24,210 nt of DNA. It comes from Clostridium sp. GTDB taxonomy: Bacteria > Bacillota > Clostridia > Lachnospirales > Lachnospiraceae. The translations under genes and the position numbers were made by a program. The DNA is taken from contig JAMPFS010000043.1 in assembly GCA_023664325.1 (NCBI GenBank), forward strand, positions 1 to 24,210, given 5' to 3'. Shown in pieces: positions 1 to 7,203 of the stretch (positions are counted from its first letter, which is position 1; each line of letters starts with the position of its first letter). The notes below the pieces were generated by a model, which had not been told where the DNA came from, did no database searches, and saw nothing but the letters and a program-made list of their open reading frames with translations.

Positions 1-28
1 AGAAGCTTATTTTCTGCATGATTTGTGC

Positions 29-57
29 GAATTATTTTTACCTTTCAGAACTGTCAA
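29..57 (-). promoter_or_regulatory. Putative sigma-A promoter reading out of the left edge
   Basis: On the minus strand a perfect TTGACA (52-57) is followed after 17 bases by TAATTC (29-34). It lies downstream of spoIIID and points toward a gene beyond the left edge. In many Firmicutes spoIIID is followed by a separately promoted gene, but the downstream gene is not visible here. The -10 is only a partial match. Confidence 0.4.
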
Positions 58-123
58 ACAAATAGTACTTTTATGAAAATTTTAAGTTTTTCTTTCGTTT
101 TTCGTAAGAATGTCCGGCATTCA

Positions 124-378
124 TCATACCTTTTGATGCAGGTATTTCTCACGTGTCGCCATTCCTCCCCGGATATGACGTTCTGACTTATTTACATCTA
201 ACACCTTCCGAACCTCATTTGCAAGAGCCGGATTGATGTAGGTAAGCCGTTCTGATACATCCTTATGTACCGTGCTTTTACTGACTCCAAACCGCTTGGC
301 AGTTTGTCTCACTGTAGCGTTAGAATCAATAATATACATCCCAATCTCAATTGCCCGTTCTTCAATATATGCTTTCAA
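124..378 (-). CDS. spoIIID: Sporulation transcriptional regulator SpoIIID
   Basis: This 84-residue DNA-binding protein controls mother-cell gene expression between the sigma-E and sigma-K stages of endospore formation. The helix-turn-helix covers about residues 20-45 (TVRQTAKRFGVSKSTVHKD), followed by the family signature LTYINPALANEVRKVLDVNK and the basic tail ERHIRGGMATREKY. Length and motif order match SpoIIID of Bacillus and Clostridium. The start codon is TTG (376-378), preceded by GGGGA at a suitable distance; no in-frame ATG fits the conserved N-terminus, so TTG is chosen. It lies 90 bases downstream of the aldo/keto reductase on the same strand and may be transcribed separately. Its presence says the host can sporulate. 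Confidence 0.95.
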   Translation of the reverse strand: MKAYIEERAIEIGMYIIDSNATVRQTAKRFGVSKSTVHKDVSERLTYINPALANEVRKVLDVNKSERHIRGGMATREKYLHQKV

Positions 379-430
379 GGTAATTCCCCAGATAACTTGT
401 TGTTACATTCTTATGCAAAAAATCTAAGGA

Positions 431-474
431 ATATGATGGTTTCCGGTCAAAACTTCAAGGAACCGCCATCATAT
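431..474 (-). terminator. Imperfect hairpin over the aldo/keto reductase stop codon
   Basis: ATATGATGG (431-439) pairs with CCATCATAT (466-474), extended by TTCC/GGAA toward the loop. The T-run on the minus strand begins about nine bases after the stem instead of directly after it, so this is an atypical terminator. It could instead protect the 3' end of the mRNA or attenuate reading into spoIIID. Confidence 0.35.
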
Positions 475-1644
475 GAAGAGACGTATGAGCTTTAACACCA
501 TACGATATGGAAGCGGCTGAAGCTTTTTTCTGGCTTCCTTTAAATGCTGGCGAATCGGAAGATGCTGTGGGCAATGCTGTTCACATTTTCCACACTCTAT
601 GCATTGGTATGCATCCTTCATTTCTTTTTGCAGCGCTGTGGTCTGTGCGTATTCAAGCCGTGCAGAACCCTTCTTTTTCTCCGTATACATCTCGTTGTAA
701 CAACGGAAGGTGCCTGGGATATCGACTCCCCTCGGACAAGGCATACAGTACTGGCATCCGGTACAGTTTACCTTAATCGTGCGGTTTATCTCCTGTTTAA
801 TGCCCTCTATCATCGCCCGGTCTTCATCCGTAAATTCATGCGCGGTAACCTCCGAGGCAATTCTAATATTCTCCTCCACCATTTCGATGGAATTCATACC
901 GGACAACACACAGGTAACCTCCGGCTGCTCCCACAGCCAGCGGAATGCCCATTCTGCGGCAGAACGCTTTTTTGAATTGTCTGCAATCAGCTTTTTTGCG
1001 CTCTCCGGAAGCAAATCCACCAGTTTCCCGCCGCGCAGCGGCTCCATAATAATGACAGGAATCCCCTTTGCAGCAGCAGCCTGCAAACCTTTTCTCCCCG
1101 CCTGGGTATTCTCATCCATATAATTATATTGTATCTGGCAGAAATCCCAATCATAAGCCTCTAAGATCTTCAAAAATTCTTCCGTATTGCCGTGGAACGA
1201 AAACCCAATGTTGCGAATCTCGCCGGATTCCTTCTTCTTTGCAATCCAGTCCTCAATGCCTAGCCGCCTTAATTTTTCCCATGCGGCTACATCTGTCAGC
1301 ATGTGCATCAGATAATAATCTATATAGCTGGTCTTTAAACGTTTTAACTCTTCATCAAAATAGCGGTCAATTGCAGAAAACGTCTTGATAAGGTACTGTG
1401 GAAGTTTTGTTGCAATATTCACCTGTTCCCGGCAGTTATTCCGAGCCAGAATTTCACCTACTGCCGCTTCGCTTCCCGGATACACATATGCTGTATCCAG
1501 ATAATTCACACCGCCGCGAATCGCTGCCATAACCTCCTGTTCCGCCTTGTCGAGATCAATATTGCCGCCTTTCCTTGAAAAGCGCATACACCCATACCCC
1601 AACAAAGAAACAGGTTCGCCCTTCCGATTATTTCGATAATTCAT
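469..1644 (-). CDS. Aldo/keto reductase with C-terminal ferredoxin-type 4Fe-4S domain
   Basis: This 391-residue predicted oxidoreductase has a TIM-barrel aldo/keto reductase domain (about 10-285) fused to a dicluster ferredoxin tail (about 290-365). The catalytic tetrad is visible as D50, Y55, K80 and H114. The cysteines are at 294/297/300/303 (CTGCQYCMPCP) and 348/351/354/358 (CIECGKCEQHCP). This architecture is common in anaerobic Clostridia, where the substrate is usually unknown. The start ATG has AGGAGG upstream. It lies 59 bases downstream of trxA on the same strand, so the two are probably cotranscribed. The cofactor may be NADPH with electron transfer to or from ferredoxin, but that is inference. 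Confidence 0.9.
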   Translation of the reverse strand: MNYRNNRKGEPVSLLGYGCMRFSRKGGNIDLDKAEQEVMAAIRGGVNYLDTAYVYPGSEAAVGEILARNNCREQVNIATKLPQYLIKTFSAIDRYFDEELKRLKTSYIDYYLMHMLTDVAAWEKLRRLGIEDWIAKKKESGEIRNIGFSFHGNTEEFLKILEAYDWDFCQIQYNYMDENTQAGRKGLQAAAAKGIPVIIMEPLRGGKLVDLLPESAKKLIADNSKKRSAAEWAFRWLWEQPEVTCVLSGMNSIEMVEENIRIASEVTAHEFTDEDRAMIEGIKQEINRTIKVNCTGCQYCMPCPRGVDIPGTFRCYNEMYTEKKKGSARLEYAQTTALQKEMKDAYQCIECGKCEQHCPQHLPIRQHLKEARKKLQPLPYRMVLKLIRLFI

Positions 1645-1703
1645 GTTTTATCCTCCTGTCAGCGATTTCGCCGTCTGCCCGGTAGTCATTTCCAAAATCA
1701 GGA

Positions 1704-2009
1704 TTACAGCATTGCCTCAATATCCGATTTTGAATGTACCCCGATTGCCTGATTCACTTTTTCCCCATTTTTAAATACCAATAAATTGGGAATGTTTACC
1801 ACCTTGTAATCAATTGCCAGAGATGGTTCTTTATCCACATTCACCTTACACACCTTTACTTCCGGATGTTCATCTGCAATCTGGTCTATAATCGGGCCTA
1901 ACATCTTACACGGCCCACACCAGTCTGCCCAGAAATCCACCAGCACAGTCTGCTCTGCTTTCAACACCTCCTGCTCAAAGATATCTGCCGTTATATTTAT
2001 GGCTGCCAT
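1704..2009 (-). CDS. trxA: Thioredoxin
   Basis: This 101-residue cytoplasmic disulfide reductase has the active-site motif WCGPC (C31, C34), the buried acidic residue in VDFWADW, and the cis-proline in VNIPN (P74). Full thioredoxin length is present. The residue after the cis-proline is Asn, where Thr is usual. The start ATG is preceded by AAGGAG nine bases upstream. It is first in a likely operon with the aldo/keto reductase. Its promoter region overlaps one arm of the inverted-repeat element at 2036-2252, which could influence its transcription. Confidence 0.95.
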   Translation of the reverse strand: MAAINITADIFEQEVLKAEQTVLVDFWADWCGPCKMLGPIIDQIADEHPEVKVCKVNVDKEPSLAIDYKVVNIPNLLVFKNGEKVNQAIGVHSKSDIEAML

Positions 2010-2035
2010 ATCAATAATCTCCTTTTCACGATTTA

Positions 2036-2252
2036 TAGTACGGTAATTGCGAAACGTTCTATTTTCAAAATCTAGTTGTGTAATATAGACAATATCATAA
2101 GTCAGGTGCTTTGGAGCCGCCAGTGCTTAGCGAGGTTTTCTCGAGCCTAGCACTGCTGCGAGCGACAAGCAGCGGAAGCGTACCAACGTTGATATTGTCT
2201 ATATTACACAACGGACAGTTTCGAAAACAGAGTTTCGGAATTACCCTTACTA
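2036..2252. repeat. Hairpin-forming inverted-repeat element (MITE-like)
   Basis: Two perfect complementary 22-base arms lie at 2075-2096 and 2191-2212 (core TAATATAGACAATATC and its complement). The complementarity continues outward with mismatches to TAGTA (2036) and TACTA (2252), giving arms of about 60 bases that include GGTAATT..CGAAAC and its complement. The 94-base centre carries another stem-loop (AGTGCTTAGCGAG against CTCGAGCCTAGCACT). No credible protein is encoded: the short ORFs across it run through the hairpin. The structure fits a miniature non-autonomous element or an intergenic palindromic repeat lodged between trxA and the DUF1877 gene. No target duplication could be identified. 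Confidence 0.7.
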
Positions 2253-2356
2253 AGCTTTCCCATTTTCCTATTATAAAATACAAACCCGGAAAACACAAGT
2301 TTATAAAGAATGAATTATTACAGTCTGCGCAGCCATCAGTCTAAGCCAAAAAAATA

Positions 2357-2863
2357 TCAATAAATACAGACTACCACGCCTTTTCCCTGCTCCACCATAA
2401 TCTGATAAAACCGGCGCAGGGTTTTAAAGGCGTTTGCCAGCCCTTTCTTATATTCATCCTCTTTGTCTTCCCGCCATTGCCCCGGATAGATGTTATTCTC
2501 TATCAGCTCCTTTAAGGAAAATGCCGCCATAACCTCTTTCACACTCAGCCAGTCTAAGGCTGCGCTGATTTTTGCCAGATCATCAGCACCGGTATAAGCA
2601 ATGAACTTCGCATCCTCATCATTACTAAACAGTTTTTTTCCTACCACTGCCTCACTTAACATACTGTATTCAATCGGCTCACATGCCGATACGCCGGTCA
2701 GTAAAAAATGCAGGGCATCCCAGTGTGTTCCCATTGCATAATACTTATACTTGTGCAGATCCTGTATCAGTTCAATCTGCTCTATCCGATCCTCCTCTGT
2801 GCTGTTTTGCAGGCTCTCAATCAATTTTTCACTGGCTTCAATATAGTAAGCCTTCATGTTCAT
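2357..2863 (-). CDS. DUF1877 (YfbM-like) family protein
   Basis: This 168-residue soluble protein has the YfbM/DUF1877 pattern: an N-terminal Y-IEASEKL segment, the central HWDALHFLLTG motif (about 47-57), a short strand region FIAYTGADDLAKISAALDWL, and a C-terminal YPGQW...LANAFKTLRRFYQ helix region ending in a hydrophobic VVVCIY. The molecular function of the family is unknown. The start ATG follows a GGGAG, with a second in-frame ATG two codons later. It lies 55 bases downstream of the large coiled-coil protein on the same strand and is probably in the same transcript. Confidence 0.75.
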   Translation of the reverse strand: MNMKAYYIEASEKLIESLQNSTEEDRIEQIELIQDLHKYKYYAMGTHWDALHFLLTGVSACEPIEYSMLSEAVVGKKLFSNDEDAKFIAYTGADDLAKISAALDWLSVKEVMAAFSLKELIENNIYPGQWREDKEDEYKKGLANAFKTLRRFYQIMVEQGKGVVVCIY

Positions 2864-2918
2864 ATCCTGACACTCCCATCATTGTGCGCTGTCCTTCGCA
2901 TATTGCCTATATTCATCA

Positions 2919-4529
2919 TCACACCTGGGAAAACTCCATATCCGTAATCGAAAAACTCTCATTTGATTCATCTCCGAGGTTTAATACTTTCCCCGCATCA
3001 AACGTAATCGCAAACTTCATTTTTCCATACTGTTCTTTCTTCTCCATACTCAGAGAATCCATGACAAGCCCTTCCAAAAAAGTATCCTGTTTGTTCTGCA
3101 TACTCTTAAGATCATACTCGCTTTTCTGTGCCAAATGTACAAAAAAGGAATACAAATCCCCATTCTTATAAATTTCTTTGCCAAATTTTATCTCATAAAT
3201 CGCTGACAGCTCCGAAAGCGTTGTCCTCCCATGTTTCCAAAGCTGCTCCAAAAGCTCCTCAAACAGCTTTCCATAGTTGTTGGCAATTCTCCCTTCTTCC
3301 AGTTCATCCTCAAAAACAAAATCCGCATCAACCTGTTTCTTCTCTACCTTTTCTCCATAGTCTGCATTCTCCACACGGCTTTCCAACATACGGTCAATGC
3401 TTTCCACTGAAAATGTTTTCAAAATTCTCGGCATAAAAAGCGGTGCCACAAGACTGCCCAAACGCTCCGGTGTATTTTTATCCATCGTCTTTTTCAGGGC
3501 ATCCCGAAAATTGAAAACAGGACGGAGTTTCCGAAGCTTCGCCCTTGCAATCACCTCATCCGCTATATTTTGTAATTCTATGGTCTCCTTAATCAGTTCT
3601 CCGTGGCGGATAATCGTCCTTTTAAGCTCCGTGTCCAGTTTATGAATCTCCACTAGCATAGCAGACTGCCCCATTTTATGAAATCCCTGTGCATCTTCTG
3701 CCGTATCCCCGGTTCCTTCTTCGGCTGCTGCATTTTGTTCCAACGGTTCCTTTGGCGCAGCATTTGCCTTCTTATAAGCCTTATCAATCAGCGCCCGGTT
3801 TTTCTCAAACAGCTTGCTCTCCTCATCAAACCATTTCGCCACTGTCGCCATATAGTCCTCGCTCGCCTTTGCCCCTGCAAACACGTCATAGCTGAGCAGA
3901 TCCAACACCTCTTTCTTTTGCAGCGCAAGCCGCCCGACCTCATTATTAATCCGCCGCACCACCTCTATGCCGCCCGCAAAATTCTCTGACCGGATCATTT
4001 TTTCCAACAGAAGCTGCTGTACGGAAATATTACTCTCCTCCTTGATTTCCTTCGTGTCCAGATAAAATTCAATTCCGTCTGTCGTGACATGGTAAAGCAC
4101 CACGCCATCCACAATCCGGCTGTCAACCAGTTTCACACGGGCTGTTTTCTTTTTCTTTTCCTCCGGATCAAAATAAGAAAATGTAAAGGCGCGTCCGTCA
4201 TTTTTGATCTTATCAAAAATATAGCCGATCAGTTCCTTCTCCTCCTCTTTCTCTACCGAAAGCCCAAACTCCCGCTGCAAGATCTCTGTCATAAATTCCT
4301 CATACTGCTCATAGGTAATCTCACTTTCATGGAAGCTGTTCTCATTAATCAGAAACCGAAGGGTTGCCATTGTAATATAACCCATGTCAAGATGACTGTA
4401 TTTTCCATCCTTATACTGTGAAAATGTCGTCTCACACAGCACAAAAAACGGATAATATTTTTTTAAATTCAACATTCTGTCTTTGTGTTCACTTAAAATA
4501 TCGTGAATCATGATATATTTTTCTGCCAT
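2919..4529 (-). CDS. Winged-helix/coiled-coil protein, kleisin-like (MukF/JetA-like, possibly DUF5716)
   Basis: I do not recognise this 536-residue protein with certainty. Residues ~45-165 read as one or two winged-helix units (LRFLINENSFHESEIT..., then a strand pair ending YHVTTDGIEFYL). Next comes a helical stretch (ISVQQLLLEKMIRSENFAGG) like the one after the winged helix in MukF and Wadjet JetA proteins. Residues ~185-345 are predicted coiled coil, broken by an Ala/Glu/Pro-rich linker at ~255-280. The C-terminal part (~350-536) is charged and helical with an acidic end. It may match the family catalogued as DUF5716. JetB, JetC (SMC-like) and JetD partners are absent in this window. AGGGAGACAGGA precedes the ATG. 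It probably leads a bicistronic unit with the DUF1877 gene. Confidence 0.5.
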   Translation of the reverse strand: MAEKYIMIHDILSEHKDRMLNLKKYYPFFVLCETTFSQYKDGKYSHLDMGYITMATLRFLINENSFHESEITYEQYEEFMTEILQREFGLSVEKEEEKELIGYIFDKIKNDGRAFTFSYFDPEEKKKKTARVKLVDSRIVDGVVLYHVTTDGIEFYLDTKEIKEESNISVQQLLLEKMIRSENFAGGIEVVRRINNEVGRLALQKKEVLDLLSYDVFAGAKASEDYMATVAKWFDEESKLFEKNRALIDKAYKKANAAPKEPLEQNAAAEEGTGDTAEDAQGFHKMGQSAMLVEIHKLDTELKRTIIRHGELIKETIELQNIADEVIARAKLRKLRPVFNFRDALKKTMDKNTPERLGSLVAPLFMPRILKTFSVESIDRMLESRVENADYGEKVEKKQVDADFVFEDELEEGRIANNYGKLFEELLEQLWKHGRTTLSELSAIYEIKFGKEIYKNGDLYSFFVHLAQKSEYDLKSMQNKQDTFLEGLVMDSLSMEKKEQYGKMKFAITFDAGKVLNLGDESNESFSITDMEFSQV

Positions 4530-4751
4530 TCCTGTCTCCCTAACCCAATCAGCCTCTTAATCTGCTTTGCCCAAGTCAAAAACCTCTCAGCATTCGCCAA
4601 ACATCCACTAAAGTATGCCTGCCCGCTGCACAAGCTGTTTTCCATACTGTTCTAAATAAATTGATTATATTTTACTATGGATTGACTTTATGTGCAACTT
4701 TTTTGATTGTGGTAAAATCAATATGCCAAAAAGCAAGAAAGCCAAATTCCC
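4530..4751. other. Intergenic region between divergent units
   Basis: No credible coding ORF is seen between the kleisin-like gene and the promoter of the small plus-strand gene. A TATAAT on the minus strand (about 4664-4669) could be the -10 of the minus-strand gene, but its -35 is poor and the leader would be about 130 bases. A short TTGATT/AATCAA stem near 4705 is the only other structure noted. Confidence 0.4.
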
Positions 4752-4780
4752 TTGCAAACCCCTGCCCTACTCATTATAAT
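4752..4780 (+). promoter_or_regulatory. Promoter of the small tail-anchored peptide gene
   Basis: TTGCAA (4752-4757), a 17-base spacer and a perfect TATAAT (4775-4780) form a good sigma-A promoter. Transcription would start near 4787, immediately before the palindrome at 4792-4809. Confidence 0.6.
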
Positions 4781-4791
4781 ATATATAATTG

Positions 4792-4809
4792 TTCTGCCAT
4801 ATGGCGGAA
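4792..4809. promoter_or_regulatory. Operator-like palindrome downstream of the start site
   Basis: The 18 bases TTCTGCCATATGGCGGAA are palindromic apart from one T/G pair. They sit at about +5 to +22 of the predicted promoter, where a bound repressor would block transcription. The binding protein is unknown. Confidence 0.4.
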
Positions 4810-4856
4810 TCCAAAAACATACCCTGATTGATACACAATCAGCACGGAGGAATAAC

Positions 4857-5024
4857 ATGAACACAGATCCAAAACAAACGGAACCGGAAAACAATACTGC
4901 CAAGCCAGACGACACAAACACAGGCTATCCCGATATCAGCAAGGCTGACACCAAAACAGTGGTTATCATATCCCTTGTTTTTGTCCTGGTTATTTTTTTG
5001 CTATCTGTATTTGTGCCGGAATAA
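4857..5024 (+). CDS. Small tail-anchored membrane protein, unknown function
   Basis: This 55-residue protein has a polar, Pro/Asn/Asp-rich N-terminal part (1-33) and one hydrophobic segment at about 34-53 (VVIISLVFVLVIFLLSVFV), ending in PE. Topology is probably a cytoplasmic tail with a C-terminal anchor. The ATG is preceded by CGGAGGAATAAC, which decides the start; the open frame upstream has no ribosome binding site. A small TGATTG/CAATCA stem lies just before the binding site. A promoter lies at 4752-4780. No homologous family is recognised. It lies 113 bases before uppP on the same strand. Confidence 0.65.
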   Translation: MNTDPKQTEPENNTAKPDDTNTGYPDISKADTKTVVIISLVFVLVIFLLSVFVPE

Positions 5025-5041
5025 AGATCCGTATATTTTCA

Positions 5042-5082
5042 TTGCCCAAATCATAAAATAATGCCATAATACACTTATTATG
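5042..5082 (+). promoter_or_regulatory. Putative uppP promoter with palindrome at -10
   Basis: TTGCCC (5042-5047), a 17-base spacer and CATAAT (5065-5070) form a reasonable sigma-A promoter about 70 bases before uppP. The -10 is embedded in an inverted repeat, CATAATA (5065-5071) and TATTATG (5076-5082), which may be an operator or chance in AT-rich DNA. Confidence 0.4.
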
Positions 5083-5137
5083 CCTTTCTTTTGAGCGGGC
5101 ATCTATTATAAATGACAGAAAGATTGGAGAAAACATT

Positions 5138-6034
5138 ATGAATATCATTGAATGGCTGAAAGTTATTTTATTAGGAATTGTGGAAGGTATTACCGAATGG
5201 CTGCCAATCAGCAGCACCGGACACTTGATTTTAGTAGACGAATTTGTGAAGCTTCACCAGAGTGAGGCTTTTATGGAAATGTTCAATGTTGTCATACAGC
5301 TCGGCGCCATACTTGCAGTGGTCGTCATTTTTATTGAAAAGCTCTGGCCATTCCACACAAAGAAAAATACCCCCCAAAAAAGCTGGTTTGCAAACGAGGC
5401 GACCGAGGGTTTCATGGCAGGTTTCCAGCAATTTTGCAATCACTACTGCTATATGGATAAAATTGTGCTCTGGCTGAAAATTGTATTTGCCTGTATTCCG
5501 GCTATGGTAATCGGGCTTCCCTTTGATGACTGGATGGAGGAACATCTTCACAATTCCACTGTCGTTGCGCTGATGCTAATCTTATATGGTGTCCTATTCA
5601 TCATCATTGAAAATTATAATAAAAAGCGTACTCCAAGAATTACGTCACTGCACAGTCTGAGTTTTAAAGATGCCTTTTTAATCGGTGTATTTCAGGTACT
5701 TTCCTTAGTTCCCGGAACCTCCCGTTCCGGTTCCACCATTATTGGAGGGATTTTGATTGGCACCTCAAGGGAAATTGCGGCAGAGTTCACATTTTTCCTC
5801 GCCATCCCGGTTATGTTTGGCGCAAGCCTCATTAAACTGTTAAAATTTGGGCTGACATTTACCGGTGCGGAACTTGCTGTCCTGATTGTCGGCATGGTAG
5901 TGGCATTCGCTGTCTCCGTCTTTGCCATTAAATTCCTGATGGGGTATATTAAAAAACACGACTTCAAGGTATTCGGATGGTACCGTATCGTACTCGGAAT
6001 ACTTGTGCTGCTATATTTTCTGCTCTTGAAATAA
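5138..6034 (+). CDS. uppP: Undecaprenyl-diphosphatase (UppP/BacA)
   Basis: This integral membrane enzyme dephosphorylates undecaprenyl pyrophosphate to recycle the lipid carrier for peptidoglycan and other wall polymers; higher dosage gives bacitracin resistance in characterised bacteria. Both family motifs are present: E16GITE20WLPISSTGH near the N-terminus and PGTSRSGST at 192-200. About eight hydrophobic segments can be drawn. At 298 residues it is longer than the usual ~270, with extra sequence around 72-108 between early membrane segments. The start follows TTGGAGA. It stands between the small membrane peptide and the epimerase. Confidence 0.95.
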   Translation: MNIIEWLKVILLGIVEGITEWLPISSTGHLILVDEFVKLHQSEAFMEMFNVVIQLGAILAVVVIFIEKLWPFHTKKNTPQKSWFANEATEGFMAGFQQFCNHYCYMDKIVLWLKIVFACIPAMVIGLPFDDWMEEHLHNSTVVALMLILYGVLFIIIENYNKKRTPRITSLHSLSFKDAFLIGVFQVLSLVPGTSRSGSTIIGGILIGTSREIAAEFTFFLAIPVMFGASLIKLLKFGLTFTGAELAVLIVGMVVAFAVSVFAIKFLMGYIKKHDFKVFGWYRIVLGILVLLYFLLLK

Positions 6035-6091
6035 ATTACAGTTATATGATATCATTAGATAACGAACAATATCAAGGGAGGGGTATATTTT

Positions 6092-7096
6092 ATGACAACT
6101 ATTTCCAGACAAATCAACTATCAGGGAGTGCCGGTTATCGAAATGAAGGCTGGCGGATACGAGGCTATGATTGCGCCTACCATTGGAAGCAACCTGTTCC
6201 GTCTGCGTGACAATACGAAGAAAATGGAGATTTTGCGGTTTCACAAGGATGCTGCCATGAAGAAACTGGCAGCAAGCCCTGCCGTCTATGGCATTCCAAC
6301 GCTTTATCTTCCAAACCGCTTAAATCAGGGTGTACTGCGTGTATCGGATGCAACCTATCAGCTTCCGGTCAACGAGGGCAGGTTTCAGAACCATATTCAC
6401 GGATTTTTACATACCAGGGAATATTCCGTCATCGAGACCTCTGTGAATGGGGAACAGGCAGTGGCAAAGACACAGTATATCTATGATGAGAAGGATGCAT
6501 TTTTCCAGTACTACCCGGTAAAATTCCAGGCTGACCTTACATTTACATTAGATGCAGAGGGTATGCATTATCAATTCACCATGACAAACCTTTCTGACAA
6601 ACAGATGCCATATGGCGTCTGTAACCATGCAGCATTTCGCGCGCCATTTACGAAAAGGGGAAAAGGCAAAAACATCCGTCTCCATGTTCCTGCCGTCAAA
6701 CGCTGTGAGTTAAATGCGCGGCAGCTTCCAACAGGCAGAACCCTCCCGCTTACTGCCTATGATGAGCAGTATGCCAAAGGCACCAAGCTTATCAACAAAG
6801 TGCCGATCAATAACGATATGTACTTAATCGAAAAAACACAGGTGGATGGCAAGCCATTTTATGGTGCCGTCATGACCGATTTAGAAACCGGAAAGAAAGT
6901 CTGCTATGAAGTCGATGAAACCTTTAAATTTTTCATCATCTGGAATGACAGAGGCACTAAGGATTACTTCTGTCCGGAACCAATGAGCTGGATGATTGAT
7001 GCGCCAAATCTTGATCTCCCCGCAGAGGAGACCGGCTACATGGAGCTGGCGCCACAGGAAAGCAAGACCGTAAACGAACATATTTATACCATTTAA
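6092..7096 (+). CDS. Aldose 1-epimerase (GalM-like) family protein
   Basis: This 334-residue predicted cytoplasmic sugar mutarotase or related epimerase has the galactose mutarotase-like beta-sandwich motifs: NHIHGFLH (H101, H103), GVCNHAAFR (H179, the likely acid) and a C-terminal CPEPMSWMIDAPN (E296, the likely base). Substrate is not determined; divergence from canonical GalM suggests a non-galactose hexose. AGGGAGG precedes the ATG. It starts 57 bases after uppP and may be cotranscribed. A strong terminator follows at 7150-7203. Confidence 0.85.
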   Translation: MTTISRQINYQGVPVIEMKAGGYEAMIAPTIGSNLFRLRDNTKKMEILRFHKDAAMKKLAASPAVYGIPTLYLPNRLNQGVLRVSDATYQLPVNEGRFQNHIHGFLHTREYSVIETSVNGEQAVAKTQYIYDEKDAFFQYYPVKFQADLTFTLDAEGMHYQFTMTNLSDKQMPYGVCNHAAFRAPFTKRGKGKNIRLHVPAVKRCELNARQLPTGRTLPLTAYDEQYAKGTKLINKVPINNDMYLIEKTQVDGKPFYGAVMTDLETGKKVCYEVDETFKFFIIWNDRGTKDYFCPEPMSWMIDAPNLDLPAEETGYMELAPQESKTVNEHIYTI

Positions 7097-7149
7097 TCAG
7101 TCAAATATCCGCACAAGTGCGACTGTTTGGCGCATTGTGGGAATAAACC

Positions 7150-7203
7150 GGCTGGCATACAAAAACAGATAACCTGTACTTAATCCTGTATGCCAGCCTT
7201 TTT
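7150..7203 (+). terminator. Rho-independent terminator after the epimerase gene
   Basis: GGCTGGCATAC (7150-7160) pairs perfectly with GTATGCCAGCC (7188-7198), followed by TTTTT. It closes the plus-strand unit and lies at the convergent boundary with the nucleotidyltransferase gene, whose stop codon overlaps the T-run. Confidence 0.85.

Noticed and set aside
544..1388. Plus-strand ORFs opposite the aldo/keto reductase
   Set aside because: They are antisense to a gene with complete catalytic and cluster motifs and have no ribosome binding sites or recognisable domains.
2095..2344. Two overlapping ORFs of 67 and 77 residues on opposite strands
   Set aside because: Both run through the inverted-repeat element, lack ribosome binding sites and have no recognisable domain; they are products of the repeat.
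2919..4529. A complete Wadjet defence system
   Set aside because: Only a JetA-like candidate is seen; neighbours are a DUF1877 gene and a divergent membrane peptide, with no SMC, JetB or topoisomerase-like JetD gene.
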